This document shows, one piece after another, positions 34,200 through 44,900 of a DNA stretch of 64,000 nt. The translations under genes and the position numbers were made by a program. The notes under the pieces were generated by a model. That model had not been told where the DNA came from. It saw nothing but the letters and a program-made list of their open reading frames with translations, and searched no databases. Each line of letters starts with the position of its first letter. The stretch's first letter is position 1. The stretch is from DASXUL01 sp036504855 (GTDB taxonomy: Bacteria > Armatimonadota > DTGP01 > JAKQQT01). The stretch is from contig DASXUL010000160.1 in NCBI GenBank assembly GCA_036504855.1, forward strand, positions 1 through 64,000, given 5' to 3'.

Positions 34200-37100
34200 A
34201 TGAAGACCCCATACGCCGCCATCCTCGTGGCGCTCGCCCTGATGGGCGGAAGGAGCAGCGCAGCCATGACCGCGCAGCAATTGCGGTGCGAATACCACGC
34301 CAACCCCGTGGGCATGGACGTTCTGCAGCCCCGGCTCTCCTGGATCGTGGAATCCAGCCGCCGGGCCGAACTGCAGACCGCCTATCAGATCATCGTTTCG
34401 TCGCGCCCGGACGCTGAGAAAGGCGACCTCTGGGACACCGGCAAGGTATCTTCCAGCGAGACGGCCCATATCGCCTACGCCGGGAAGCCGCTTGGCAGCC
34501 GCGAAGAAGCGTATTGGAAGGTGCGGGTGTGGGACCGCGACGGCGCTCCGTCCGCCTGGAGCCCCGTTGCCCGCTGGTCCATGGGCCTCCTGAAGCCGTC
34601 GGACTGGACGGCGAAATGGATCAGCGCCCCGCCGATCCCCGCCGAACCGGCCGGAACCGTCAACCCCTTCGAGGGCCTGTCCTGGATCTGGACGCCCGGC
34701 GAGGATGCGCTCTCCAACGCTCCCAAAGGGGCGCGCTTCTTCCGCAAGACGCTGTCGCTTCCCGCCGCGGATGCCTTGGCGGAGGCCACCTTCACCATCA
34801 CGGCCGACGACCAGTTCTCGCTCTTCATCAACGGCCAGAACGCCGGCAGCAGCGATGGCTCCGTAGACGCGTGGCGCCGCGTGGAAAACCTGGACGTGGG
34901 CCGCTTCCTGAAGCCCGGCGACAACACGCTGGCCATCTGGGTCGGCAACGCGGCTCCAGGCCCCGCCGGAGTGATCGGCGTACTGAAAGCGCGCCTCGCC
35001 TCTGGAGCGGCGGTGATCTGTCCGGTCGATGCCACGTGGAAGTCCTCCAAGGAACAGCAGAAGGGCTGGGAGACCGCCGGTTTCGATGACGCCCAGTGGC
35101 CGGCCGCCGTGGAAACGGCGAAGATTGGCGAGGCCCCTTGGCACGTTCCGGGCCAGGCGGTCAACACGGAATTGCCGCCCGCCCCCTTCATGCGGCGCGA
35201 GTTTCGCATTCCCGGCCGCGTTGAGAAGGCCACGCTGTCCATCACCGCCCTCGGACTCTACGAGGCCCACATTAACGGCCATAGGGTGGGGGACGACATC
35301 TTCGCCCCCGGCTGGACGGACTACCACAAGCGCGTGTATTACCGCACCTACGACGTGACGGACCTCGTTCACGCCGGCGAAAACGCGCTCGGCGCCATCC
35401 TGGCGGACGGCTGGGCATGCGGGTATGTTGGGCTCGGCGGGCGCGACCGCTACGGCATCGGACGGCCCCGCCTCCTGGCGCAACTGGATGTCGTCACATC
35501 GGACGGTCGCGTGCATTCCATCGCCAGCGACGGCTCGTGGAAGACAACCTACGGGCCCATCCGCGAAGCCGACCTCCTGATGGGCGAAACGCACGACGGC
35601 CGGCTCGAATTGCCGGGCTGGGATGCCGCCGCGTTCAACGACGCCGCGTGGAAGCCCGTCGACGTGCGCGATCCGTGGAACGCGCCGCTGCAAGCCTATC
35701 CCGGCGTGCCGGTTCGCGAAATGCGCACGCTGAAGCCGATCGGCGTCACCGAGCCGAAGCCCGGGCACTACGTCTATGACCTCGGCCAGAATATGGTCGG
35801 CTGGGCGCGCGTTGCGCTGAGCGGCGAGCGCGGCGCGAAGGTGACGCTGCGCTTCGCCGAGATGTTGAATCCGGACGGCACGGTGTATCTCACCAACCTG
35901 CGCAGCGCCCGCGCTACGGACACCGTGTACCTGAAGGGCGGGGCGGAAGTCTTTGAGCCGAAGTTCACGTTCCATGGCTTCCGCTATATCGAGGTAACGG
36001 GCGTTGCCGCAAAGCCGGCGATCGAAGACATCACCGGCGTGGTGACCCATTCGGATACGCCGCCGGCCGGCGCATTCTCCACGTCCAACGCGATGGTCAA
36101 TCAGCTCCAGAGCAACATCGAGTGGGGACAGCGAGGCAACTTCCTGGAAGTTCCCACGGACTGCCCGCAGCGCGACGAGCGCCTCGGCTGGATGGGCGAC
36201 GCTCAGGTCTTCATCCGCACCGCCTGCGCCAACATGGACACCGCCGCGTTCTTCACGAAATGGCTGGTGGACGTGGATGACGCGATGCGCGACGGCGCCT
36301 TCACGGACGTTTCGCCGGATGTGGCCGGCGGCGCCGGAACCGCCGCCTGGGCCGACGCAGGCATCATCTGCCCGTGGACAATCTATGAGGTCTACGGCGA
36401 CAAGCGCGTGCTGGAACGCCACTATGCGGCGATGGCGCGCTACGTGCGCTGGATGGAGCGCAACAGCAAGGACCTGCTTCGCCCCGCGGAGGGCTACGGC
36501 GAATGGCTTTCCATTGGAGCGGACACCCCGAAGGACGTTCTTGCCACCGCCTACTTCGCCTACAGCACGGGCATCGTGGCAAAGGCCGCGCGCGTGCTCG
36601 GCAAGACCGAAGATGCGGCGGCATACGAGGACCTCTACGAGCGGGTGAAGGCGGCCTTCAACAAGGCGTACGTTTCGGATGACGCGCGGATTGAGGGCGA
36701 CACCCAGGCCTGCTACGTGATGGCGCTCTATATGGACCTTCTGCCGGCTGACAAGCGCGCCGCCGCGGCGCGCCGCCTCGTGAATGACATCCGGGCTCGC
36801 GGCAACCACCTGTCTACCGGCTTCATCGGGACCGGGATGCTGAACCCGGTGCTCAGCCGCGAGGGTTACACGGACGTGGCCTACCAGGTCTTCCTGCAGG
36901 ACACGTTCCCGAGTTGGTTCTTCTCCATCAAGCAGGGCGCCACCACGATCTGGGAGCGCTGGGATGGCTGGACGCCGGAAAAGGGCTTCCAGGACCCCGG
37001 CATGAACTCCTTCAACCACTACTCTTTCGGCGCCGTTGGCCAGTGGATGCAAGCGACCGTCGGCGGCATCGACACCGATACCTCTCCCGAAGGAGTGGGG

Positions 37101-37406
37101 TTCCGCCGCATCGTGATTGCGCCGGAGCCTGGCGGCGATCTCACTCACGCGGAGACATCGTACGCGGGCATCCGCGGCGTCGTCAAAAGCGCGTGGAAAC
37201 AGGAGAACGGCGTCTTCAGCCTGAAGGTCACGATTCCAGCCAACACCACCGCCACCGTATCCATCCCGGCCGCAAGCCCCGAGGCGGTCACGGAGGGCAG
37301 CCGTCCCGCCGCGCAATCCGAAGGGGTACGCTTCCTGCACACCGATAGGGGCCGCGCCGTCTACTTCGTGGGCAGCGGCGAGTACGAGTTCCAGTCCAGC
37401 CGCTGA
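34200..37406 (+). CDS. Alpha-L-rhamnosidase, GH78
   Basis: A 1068-residue secreted glycoside hydrolase. A signal-like N-terminus (MKTPYAAILVALALMGG) precedes LRCEYHANPVGMDVLQPRLS, the typical GH78 opening fibronectin-like domain. Beta-sandwich modules follow, then the (alpha/alpha)6 catalytic domain with DCPQRDERLGWMGDAQVF (Asp654, Asp659, Glu660), the signature containing catalytic acid residues. IWERWDGWTPEKGF carries another conserved Glu. ATG at 34200 follows aaggaa. The last gene of the rightward unit, it would release L-rhamnose for the adjacent CUT2 importer. Rhamnose release is established for the family; coupling to this importer is inferred. Confidence 0.9.
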   Translation: MKTPYAAILVALALMGGRSSAAMTAQQLRCEYHANPVGMDVLQPRLSWIVESSRRAELQTAYQIIVSSRPDAEKGDLWDTGKVSSSETAHIAYAGKPLGSREEAYWKVRVWDRDGAPSAWSPVARWSMGLLKPSDWTAKWISAPPIPAEPAGTVNPFEGLSWIWTPGEDALSNAPKGARFFRKTLSLPAADALAEATFTITADDQFSLFINGQNAGSSDGSVDAWRRVENLDVGRFLKPGDNTLAIWVGNAAPGPAGVIGVLKARLASGAAVICPVDATWKSSKEQQKGWETAGFDDAQWPAAVETAKIGEAPWHVPGQAVNTELPPAPFMRREFRIPGRVEKATLSITALGLYEAHINGHRVGDDIFAPGWTDYHKRVYYRTYDVTDLVHAGENALGAILADGWACGYVGLGGRDRYGIGRPRLLAQLDVVTSDGRVHSIASDGSWKTTYGPIREADLLMGETHDGRLELPGWDAAAFNDAAWKPVDVRDPWNAPLQAYPGVPVREMRTLKPIGVTEPKPGHYVYDLGQNMVGWARVALSGERGAKVTLRFAEMLNPDGTVYLTNLRSARATDTVYLKGGAEVFEPKFTFHGFRYIEVTGVAAKPAIEDITGVVTHSDTPPAGAFSTSNAMVNQLQSNIEWGQRGNFLEVPTDCPQRDERLGWMGDAQVFIRTACANMDTAAFFTKWLVDVDDAMRDGAFTDVSPDVAGGAGTAAWADAGIICPWTIYEVYGDKRVLERHYAAMARYVRWMERNSKDLLRPAEGYGEWLSIGADTPKDVLATAYFAYSTGIVAKAARVLGKTEDAAAYEDLYERVKAAFNKAYVSDDARIEGDTQACYVMALYMDLLPADKRAAAARRLVNDIRARGNHLSTGFIGTGMLNPVLSREGYTDVAYQVFLQDTFPSWFFSIKQGATTIWERWDGWTPEKGFQDPGMNSFNHYSFGAVGQWMQATVGGIDTDTSPEGVGFRRIVIAPEPGGDLTHAETSYAGIRGVVKSAWKQENGVFSLKVTIPANTTATVSIPAASPEAVTEGSRPAAQSEGVRFLHTDRGRAVYFVGSGEYEFQSSR

Positions 37407-37425
37407 GTTCGGCAGGGCGCGGAGA

Positions 37426-37468
37426 GCCGGCGCCGGCGGGATGGTCGTTCCGCCGGCGCCGGCTTTCC
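37426..37468 (+). terminator. Terminator-like hairpin after the rhamnosidase gene
   Basis: A 14-bp perfect GC stem (gccggcgccggcgg / ccgccggcgccggc) with a short loop ends in ttt. It lies 20 bp after the GH78 stop, closing the rightward unit. The U-tract is short. Confidence 0.6.
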
Positions 37469-37669
37469 CCGCCCCACCGAAGTCACACGAATTCCATAAT
37501 GTCCGCTACGCTGGACAGGGCGGGCGAAGACTGGTAGGCTTATAGTATGGGATGGGGCATCGCGCAGAGCGGTTTCCGGCCGCCGGCGCGGCGAACACAT
37601 GTCCCCACTCGAGTTGATCCGACGCCCTTGGGCGCTTCGGGAGGAGCACCGTACAGGAGCACGATACCT

Positions 37670-40519
37670 ATGAAACCCACTCCGGCGAACCGCTACAACC
37701 ACCTACCCGCGATGGCGCGCGCCATCGCGCTTTCCGTCGCCGTCGCGTTCACCCTGCTGGTTGGCCCGGCTATCGCCGGCCTGCCGCTCGCTGAACTCGT
37801 TCCGCCGCCCGAGCCCGTTCTCCAGCCCGAAGTGCTGCCCATCACCGATGTCGATCGCGATGGAAACCACATTGACGACTCGATCGATGCGGTGTTGAAC
37901 CAGTCCTACTCGGTGATTGGCGCCTCCACCTCCAGCGCCGCGCGCGTTGGCGACGCGCTGAACCGGTTGGATGAGCCTGTGGAGGTGGAGTTCAACTTCT
38001 TCCGGCGCATCACCCAGGACGAGATCAACGCCTTCCTGGACGCCGGCGGCGACATTACCTATATCTACAAAGCCACCGGCTATGGGTGGAATGGCACGAT
38101 CCCCCGCGGGAACGTCGATCGGGTGGTCGCGGAAATGGGCCCCGGGTTCAACGCCGTGGTGGAGGCCGTGCCAGCCAGGCTGTATCTCTACAACGCCACC
38201 CGCAACGGGCGCGTGCGCTCCGTTTGGCCGCTGGGCTATAAGGGCAACGCCAACATCACCATCGCGATCCTGGACACCGGCATTTCCGCAACGCACACCG
38301 ACCTCGCGGGGCGCCAGGTCTACTGGAAGGACTGCACCACCGACAACTCCTCCACGCCGATCGACATCGGCGAGCACGGATCGCACGTTACCGGCATCGC
38401 CCTCGGAACCGGCGCCGCGATGGGAACCAACCCGACAAGCATCTTCTACAGCGACTCCAACGCATTCCAGACGCAGCCCACATCCTACCCAGCCAGCTCC
38501 TACTCCCGCACTGTCGTCGACGTGCCGACTCCCTCGGGCGGCACGGGGGCCGCGACCTTCAAGTACTCGGCCGTCGGCAAGTGGGCCAACATCGGCTCCA
38601 GCCGGGCCGCCAAGCTGTACTTCGGCGTATGGAACCCCTTCGACGACGCCACCACCGCTACCGATGATCGCGGAAACTTCAGTTACCTATCCGGCCCGCA
38701 GGATGCCACCGGGGCGTTCACGTTTTCTCCCACCACCACAATGAGCTCTCCCATCAGCCTCACAGCCGGGAGCGGAACGGTGAAGATCAACACGCCGTAC
38801 TTCCAGAACATCCTGGTGCAGGCGGCCGGCACAGGCTGGGGCACGCCCGATCCGTTGCAGCACTTCACTATCGCCACCACGTTCACGGCGCAGAACGGCA
38901 ACAAGTTCTCCGTGGGCGATAGCTACCCGTTGGTGTCCGGCGTGGCGCCGCTCTGCAAGTGGGCCGGCATCAAGGTGTTCCAGAACGACGGCACGGGCAC
39001 CTCCGTGGAGATCAGCGCCGGACTGGATGACCTCGCCGTGAAGGCGTCCGCGAACAACATCAAGGTCGCGAATATGAGTCTCGGCCTGTCTGGCAACCTC
39101 GAGTCTCTGCGCGTAAAGGCGAACAACGCCGTGAAAGTCGGCGTCTTCGTGGCCGTTGCGATGGGCAACAGCGGCCCCGACGGCAGCCCCACGGATCCCG
39201 CCCGCGCCGGCCTGGTGATGACGGTTGCCGCCGGCAACTCCTATGATCAGCTCACCGATTACACAACCAACGGGTTCACCGGCGGCGCGGACAACGGCGG
39301 CGACGCCATCAAGCCAGACATCGTCGCGCCGGGCGGCTCTTTCTACTACGGCTACATGATGAGCGTTGACTCCAACGACGCAGACGCCTTCTCCCCCACG
39401 TTCGCAGACGGGAAGGCCAACGACTACAAGGCGATCAACGGCACGTCCATGGCGTCGCCCTTTGTGGCGGGAGCGGCCGCCCTGGTGATCGACGCCTGGC
39501 AGCAGTCTGGCCACACGTGGAAGTACGGCACAACCGCCAGCCCGACGACCGACCCGCTCTTCGTGAAGATGATCCTCTGCGCAACAGCCACCGAAACGAA
39601 CTCGGAGCGTGAGTACGGGACGGGCAGCTCCGCCAACAACCCGACGCTCGGCCGCGCGGCCTCGCCCAAGGACGGACATGAGGGGTACGGCTTCATCAAC
39701 GTGGACGCCGCCATCGAATGCCTGCGCCGCACGCTGACCTCCACGGCGGTCTCCGAGACGCTGGGCGCCGGCCGGTTCGACAAGCGAGCCAGCGGCTTCA
39801 ACCTGCCGCTCACCGCCGGCACGGCCCGCACCATCAAGCTCACCGTTCCGGCGGGAGCCGACTACGACCTCTACCTCTACAGCCCCAACGTCACCGTATC
39901 GGGAAACGGTAATCCGGTGCTCGTGGCCAACTCAACCGTCGCGAGCACGGCCGGGAACACCGAAACCATCAACTACACGCCTGGCGTCTCCGGCACGTAC
40001 TACCTCGTGGTGAAGCGCGTCTCCGGCAGCGGGCAGTTCACCCTGAACCTGGTCAGCGTGGGCAGCGCCCCCACGGTTACCACCGGCGCGGCCAGCAGCG
40101 TCGCGGCGGCCACCGTCACCGTCGCGGGAACCGTCAATCCCAACGGGCTCGCCGCCACCGACCACTTCGACTATGGCCTGACCACCGCGTACGGGTTCGC
40201 AACGCCGAGCGTGAGCGCCGGCAGCGGGACCACCGCCGCATCGATGTCCGCCGGCCTCACCGGCCTCGCATCGGGCACCACGTATCACTACCGCGCCTCC
40301 GCCAACAACTCGGCGGGCACAACCAACGGCGCCGACGCCACGTTCACAACCAAGTACGCCACCGCCGACGTAAAGAAGGCCATGCAAATCTACGCGGGCC
40401 TCGCGAACTCTTCCGCCGATGCCGCGCGCCTGAACGTTGTAACGTCCTCCGCCGGAGTGAACATGCTGGACATTGTTCAGCTTGCCCGTAAGGTGGCCGG
40501 CACCGTGGCGAACCCGTAG
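37670..40519 (+). CDS. Secreted subtilisin-like serine protease (S8) with PPC, FN3-like and dockerin-like tail
   Basis: About 949 residues. The start is ATG at 37670 behind aggag; an upstream frame to 37547 is spurious. A signal region (MARAIALSVAVAFTLLVGPA) precedes a propeptide. Catalytic residues are Asp202 (AILDTGIS), His236 (EHGSHVTG) and Ser593 (NGTSMASP). His and Ser are 357 residues apart because a ~180-residue beta-rich insertion lies after His. Then come a PPC-type beta module (YDLYLYSPN ... YYLVVKRVSG), a fibronectin-like module (VAGTVNPNGLAATDHFDYGL), and a tail (VKKAMQIYAG ... GVNMLDIVQLARKVAG) like a degenerate dockerin. A possible -10 box, TATAGT, is at 37541-37546. Confidence 0.85.
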   Translation: MKPTPANRYNHLPAMARAIALSVAVAFTLLVGPAIAGLPLAELVPPPEPVLQPEVLPITDVDRDGNHIDDSIDAVLNQSYSVIGASTSSAARVGDALNRLDEPVEVEFNFFRRITQDEINAFLDAGGDITYIYKATGYGWNGTIPRGNVDRVVAEMGPGFNAVVEAVPARLYLYNATRNGRVRSVWPLGYKGNANITIAILDTGISATHTDLAGRQVYWKDCTTDNSSTPIDIGEHGSHVTGIALGTGAAMGTNPTSIFYSDSNAFQTQPTSYPASSYSRTVVDVPTPSGGTGAATFKYSAVGKWANIGSSRAAKLYFGVWNPFDDATTATDDRGNFSYLSGPQDATGAFTFSPTTTMSSPISLTAGSGTVKINTPYFQNILVQAAGTGWGTPDPLQHFTIATTFTAQNGNKFSVGDSYPLVSGVAPLCKWAGIKVFQNDGTGTSVEISAGLDDLAVKASANNIKVANMSLGLSGNLESLRVKANNAVKVGVFVAVAMGNSGPDGSPTDPARAGLVMTVAAGNSYDQLTDYTTNGFTGGADNGGDAIKPDIVAPGGSFYYGYMMSVDSNDADAFSPTFADGKANDYKAINGTSMASPFVAGAAALVIDAWQQSGHTWKYGTTASPTTDPLFVKMILCATATETNSEREYGTGSSANNPTLGRAASPKDGHEGYGFINVDAAIECLRRTLTSTAVSETLGAGRFDKRASGFNLPLTAGTARTIKLTVPAGADYDLYLYSPNVTVSGNGNPVLVANSTVASTAGNTETINYTPGVSGTYYLVVKRVSGSGQFTLNLVSVGSAPTVTTGAASSVAAATVTVAGTVNPNGLAATDHFDYGLTTAYGFATPSVSAGSGTTAASMSAGLTGLASGTTYHYRASANNSAGTTNGADATFTTKYATADVKKAMQIYAGLANSSADAARLNVVTSSAGVNMLDIVQLARKVAGTVANP

Positions 40520-40542
40520 TCGCAGCAGAAACGCAACTGAGG

Positions 40543-40579
40543 AAGGGCTTCCCCGATCCGCTCGGGGAAGCCCTTTTTT
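40543..40579 (+). terminator. Rho-independent terminator of the protease gene
   Basis: A perfect 14-bp stem (aagggcttccccga / tcggggaagccctt) with a 5-base loop is followed by TTTT, 23 bp after the protease stop. It is a strong intrinsic terminator that isolates the protease gene from the regulator operon that follows. Confidence 0.9.
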
Positions 40580-40636
40580 CGTGCGGGGCCAAGCGTCGGC
40601 TTGCACCGCAGATCGCCGATAGCCGCGAAAAGAGAC

Positions 40637-40669
40637 TAGACGCTCGCCAAGAAAGGTTATATAATTATG
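40637..40669 (+). promoter_or_regulatory. Promoter of the GntR/LacI regulator operon
   Basis: TAGACG (40637-40642) and TATAAT (40660-40665) are 17 bp apart and would start transcription about 70 bp before the regulator ATG. The -10 is embedded in TTATATAATTATG (40657-40669), which is identical to the sequence at 24272-24284. Confidence 0.55.
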
Positions 40670-40739
40670 CTATCCTTATGCTGACAGAGGCTCTCTCCAG
40701 ACGCCTTCCGGTCCATTCCACCCTGCCAATCGGACAACT

Positions 40740-41921
40740 ATGACTCCAGACCCTGCGCTCTTCCCTCAGAGGTCGCCCTTCGATCCGACCAACGCGATGC
40801 CGCGGTACCTTCAGGTGCGCGACTGGTTGGCCGAGCGCATCGAGTCGGGCGCCGTCGCCAAAGGCACAAAGCTCCCCGCCGAAAAGGACTGGGCTCCCGC
40901 CCTCGGGATCTCCCAGATGACCCTGAACCACGCCATACAGGCCCTCGTGAAAGACGGCCTGATTGTGCGGGAAGTGGGGCGAGGGACCTTCGTCGCCGAT
41001 TCCGAGAGAACCGTCACTCCCACCCACATCGGCCTTGTGTTGCACTGGCGCAAGGACTCCGACGGCGGCCACTACGGCACCCACATGTTGCAGGGCATCT
41101 ATCAGACGGCCGCCAACCGCCCTGTTCGCCTTTCCTTCGTCTGGGGCTCCCATTTCGACGACGAGCCCGCTGACCACTATGTGCGACTGGCCGCCGAAAT
41201 GAACGCGGACGGCCTGCTTCTCGTCATCCCTCCCGCGCACGCCCTTATCAATGTACTTACGCTGCAAGAGGCCGGGATTCCCTTCGTGGTTGTTGGAGCC
41301 TCGTGGGATTCCTATCAACTGCCGTGCGTAGACTTCGACAACGCCGCCGGAACGGAACAGGCCGTCCGGCATCTCATGGCGCTGGGGCACGAGAGAATCG
41401 GCCTCATCAACGGCGCCATGTACCTCCGCAGCAGCCTTATCCGCACCCGCACGTTCCACCACGTGCTGGAGGAAAACGGGCTGGCTTTCGACCCCGCTTG
41501 GGAGGTGACGTCACCATCGTTCACGATGGACGCTCACGCTGCACAGAACTTGAAGGCGCTGCTCCACTCCTCCCAAGCGCCCACTGCATACTTTGCCGCC
41601 GGTTACTACCTGTCCATGCAAACCACCGAAATGGTGCAGAGCTTGGGCTGGAAAATCCCGGAGGACATATCGGTGGTAGGGTTCGGCGATCCGTTTACGG
41701 CCGCCTACCTATCGCCGCCGTTGACGACCGTGAGACACCCCATCGAGACGCTTGGCGAGTTGGCCGCCACCCGTCTGTTGGACGATGTGGCAAACAGCCG
41801 TCTTTCATCCGATACCGATCTCCTGCCCGTGGAGTTTGTTGAACGCCGCTCCACGGCGCCCTTGCTACCAAACGGAACAGCCGGCCACCCGCACGCCGGA
41901 GGCGAAACCGCACGCGGATAG
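40740..41921 (+). CDS. GntR-family DNA-binding / LacI-type ligand-binding transcriptional regulator
   Basis: A 393-residue AraR-like chimera. Residues ~20-88 form a GntR winged helix (YLQVRDWLAERIESG, LPAEKDWAPALGISQMTLNH, LIVREVGRGTFVA). Residues ~95-370 form a periplasmic-binding-protein-like sensor (IGLVLHWRKD, ADGLLLVIPP, VVVGASWDSYQLPCVDFDN, GHERIGLINGA, ISVVGFGDPF, PPLTTVRHP). Such regulators respond to sugars. It is 34 bp upstream of the large secreted-protein gene and probably co-transcribed with it and the pseudopilins. A GTG/ATG alternative at 40797 is possible but would cut into the helix region. Ligand unknown. Confidence 0.9.
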   Translation: MTPDPALFPQRSPFDPTNAMPRYLQVRDWLAERIESGAVAKGTKLPAEKDWAPALGISQMTLNHAIQALVKDGLIVREVGRGTFVADSERTVTPTHIGLVLHWRKDSDGGHYGTHMLQGIYQTAANRPVRLSFVWGSHFDDEPADHYVRLAAEMNADGLLLVIPPAHALINVLTLQEAGIPFVVVGASWDSYQLPCVDFDNAAGTEQAVRHLMALGHERIGLINGAMYLRSSLIRTRTFHHVLEENGLAFDPAWEVTSPSFTMDAHAAQNLKALLHSSQAPTAYFAAGYYLSMQTTEMVQSLGWKIPEDISVVGFGDPFTAAYLSPPLTTVRHPIETLGELAATRLLDDVANSRLSSDTDLLPVEFVERRSTAPLLPNGTAGHPHAGGETARG

Positions 41922-41955
41922 CCGGCTATTCCCCACTCCCGATGGAGTTCTCTTT

Positions 41956-44900
41956 ATGATATCACGCAAGTGGCTTTTACTGGCCGCCGCCTGTATGGCG
42001 ATGGGCCATCCCGCCAAAGCCCAGGTTGTCGCCGGTCCCGCCCGCAACATCACGGCGGACCTGCCAGCCTCTGATGGTTGGCCCAAGCTGGGCGCCAATG
42101 CGACCAAGGTCAGCTACACCAGCAACGCCGGCCAATACAATGGCATCGGCACCAACGCCGATGTCTGGATCTGCGACCTGGACGGCACAAACCGCCAGCG
42201 AATCGCCCCGCATCTCCGGGCTACCGAGGAATACGGTTCCGTCTCCCCGGACGGAACGAAGGTCCTCCTACACTCATTCAGCAACGACGGCAACGGCACG
42301 GGCGCATCGGACATCTGGGTCTACAACCTCGTCACCGGCGTCTATACGCAGATGACTGTCGACAGCCCGAACGTGAACAGCATCTACGACGCTTACCCGT
42401 CGTGGAGCGCCGATGGCAGCCATATCATCTTCATGTCGCAGCGCAAGCGCGACGTCGCTCTGATCCAGGGCTATCAAGCTTGGTCGATTCTGGCAGACAA
42501 GCCGGAAAACACAACCGACAACGTCGCGGTCCAGTTGACCAACTTCATGGGCATCAGCTACAAGGATACGTCAACTCCGCCGAAGGACGTGGCGCTGTTT
42601 GCGGGACAGGCCTCCAGGCTGTACGGAATGCCGGACGGGCGCATCGCCTTCCTCGGCGTTCGCAAGGAAGTCAGCATCCCGAGCGCAACCGCTCCCACTG
42701 ACCCCCTCAAGGCCACCTATCCAGCCGAGCTCTACATCATGGATGCCGTTGACTCGGATGGCGATAAGCAGGGCGACAACCTGATCCGCGTTACCGACAC
42801 CGCAACGCTGCTCAACACCTCCGGCAAGCCCTGTTCCGTGTACGACCCGTCGTTCGCGATGGGCCGCATGTTCTTCTGGTCCAACTTGTGCGCGGATGGC
42901 CAGTGGCACCAGTTCTCCTGTGACCCGACCGGCGTCAACAAGGACGTCTGGCAGGTTACATGCGCCAACTACGCCGAGGCATACGGTCTGGCCCAGGGCA
43001 ACAAGCTCGTCTTCCAGCTACAAAACGCCGACACCAATTCCAAGGGAATCGGCGTTACAAACAACGACATCGGCATCTACGATCTCGTTCAGGACGACGG
43101 CGTCTGGGATGCCGGCATCAATGGCCACCTGTTGGTTCAGGGCGATCGAGGCCAGGGCGGCATCCGGGTGAACCTCTATAACGGCGCAACCCTCATCGCC
43201 AATACCCTCACCGACGCCAATGGCGATTACTCCTTTACCGGTTTGCGCCCCGGCGGCTATTACGTTCGGTTCCTCACCGATCCAGACAATGCCGCGACGG
43301 CGATGCCCGTTTCCACCGTGGGCCGCGGCTGCGTTGTTCCGCCCCACGCCACCGTTACCGTAGACGCCTTCACCGCGCCCGCCGCGGCCCCGCGCCCCGG
43401 CGGCCTGATGGCCACCGTTACCGGCGGCAACGTCACCCTCATCTGGCAGCCGGTCGCTGAATCCACCAACGCCACCAACGGCTTCACGTACCAGGGCTTC
43501 AACGTCTTCCGCTCCGACAGCGAGGACGGCCCGTGGACCAAGCTCAATACCGACCTCATTCCGCGCAATACCAACGGCATCAACAAGTGGGTCGATGAGG
43601 CGCCCGCCGACCTCACCAAGTCCTTCTACAAGATGGATAGCGTTACCACTTCCATCGCCACGGCGCCGAACGGCGCCCAGACGCTGGAATCCACTTATTC
43701 CGAGTTCGCCCAGGCCGCGAACAACCTCGTCTACAACGGCTCCTTCGAGCAGGCGAACGGCAGCATCCCGACCGGATGGACGAATGCAGCCCTTAACGCC
43801 CAGAACGCTTGGGGCACAGACAACTCGGATGCCGTGGACGGCTCGCAGTCCTTGTTCGTGTCTCCTGGCGCCACCGCCGCCGGCGGCGGCTGGGTTGAAT
43901 CCTACACCACAGAGGCGAACGGACTGAACAACTTCTTCTGCGTGCCCAGCAACCCGAATACAGCCTACGTTCACGGCGGTTTCATCCGGTTCGCCAACAC
44001 GCCGTTCTCCACGCACACAGGTTGGATCGCCCTGGCTTACGGCGTTACCGATCCCTGCGTTGGCATTCCCAACTGGTACGATCCGGCCGGTTCGCCGTCC
44101 GGCGGCGCCTATCGCTCCTCCACGGTGACCTCCGTCACCGCCACGCCGAACACGCCTTGGACGTGGAGCTCCTTCACGGCAACGGGCAAGGCGTTTGACG
44201 GCGCTTACTACACCCGCATCAACCCCAACTTCGCGTTCGACGCCAAGTCCATTGCCACAAACGCTAAAACGCTGTTCGATGAGCTGCACTTCCAGGTGAA
44301 GCGCGTTGGCCTCACCGGCAACGTCTGGGGTCGCGTGATCGATCAGGCGAACAACGCCGTCGGCGGCGCAACCGTAACCGACGGAACGCGCACTGTCATC
44401 ACCGATAGCAGCGGCTTCTTCGCCCTGCGCAACGTGCCTACCGGACCGGTCAGCATCAACGTTTCCTACGGTTCCGCTACAGGCTCGGCCTCCGTAACCA
44501 ATATCGGCGGCGCCGTGGTTGCCCTGCCGATCCAGCTCTCCGGCACTGTGCCGCAGGCCGGCCTTATCGGCCAGGTGTGCGACATCAACGGCGCCCCCGC
44601 CGCCAACGTTCGGGTGCGCGCCATTGTATCGGCAACCCCGGCCATTGGCGACGAGACTACCTACGAAGCGAAGACCGACGCCAGCGGCAACTACTCCATC
44701 GACTTCGGCGGCACGCCTCCCGACCTGGCCAAGCGCGTCTGGCTGATCGCTTCCAAGGCCGGCTATCAGACCGCCCCGGTTCTCACCAGCCGCGCTCTGA
44801 CCGCCGCGGGCAAGACCGTCGCCAACTTCACCGGACCCTACACGCTCGGACTCCCGATGCCGATCCTCGAGATCGGGAAAACCAGCACGCCGCCGACGAT

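Noticed and set aside
34197..37340. A 1047-codon open frame on the minus strand opposite the rhamnosidase gene
   Set aside because: It is a shadow of the GH78 coding frame, with His/Gly/Arg-rich translation and no ribosome site.
37547..37669. An N-terminal extension of the protease from the ATG at 37547
   Set aside because: The ATG at 37670 has an aggag ribosome site and begins a normal signal-bearing protein; the upstream translation is not protein-like.
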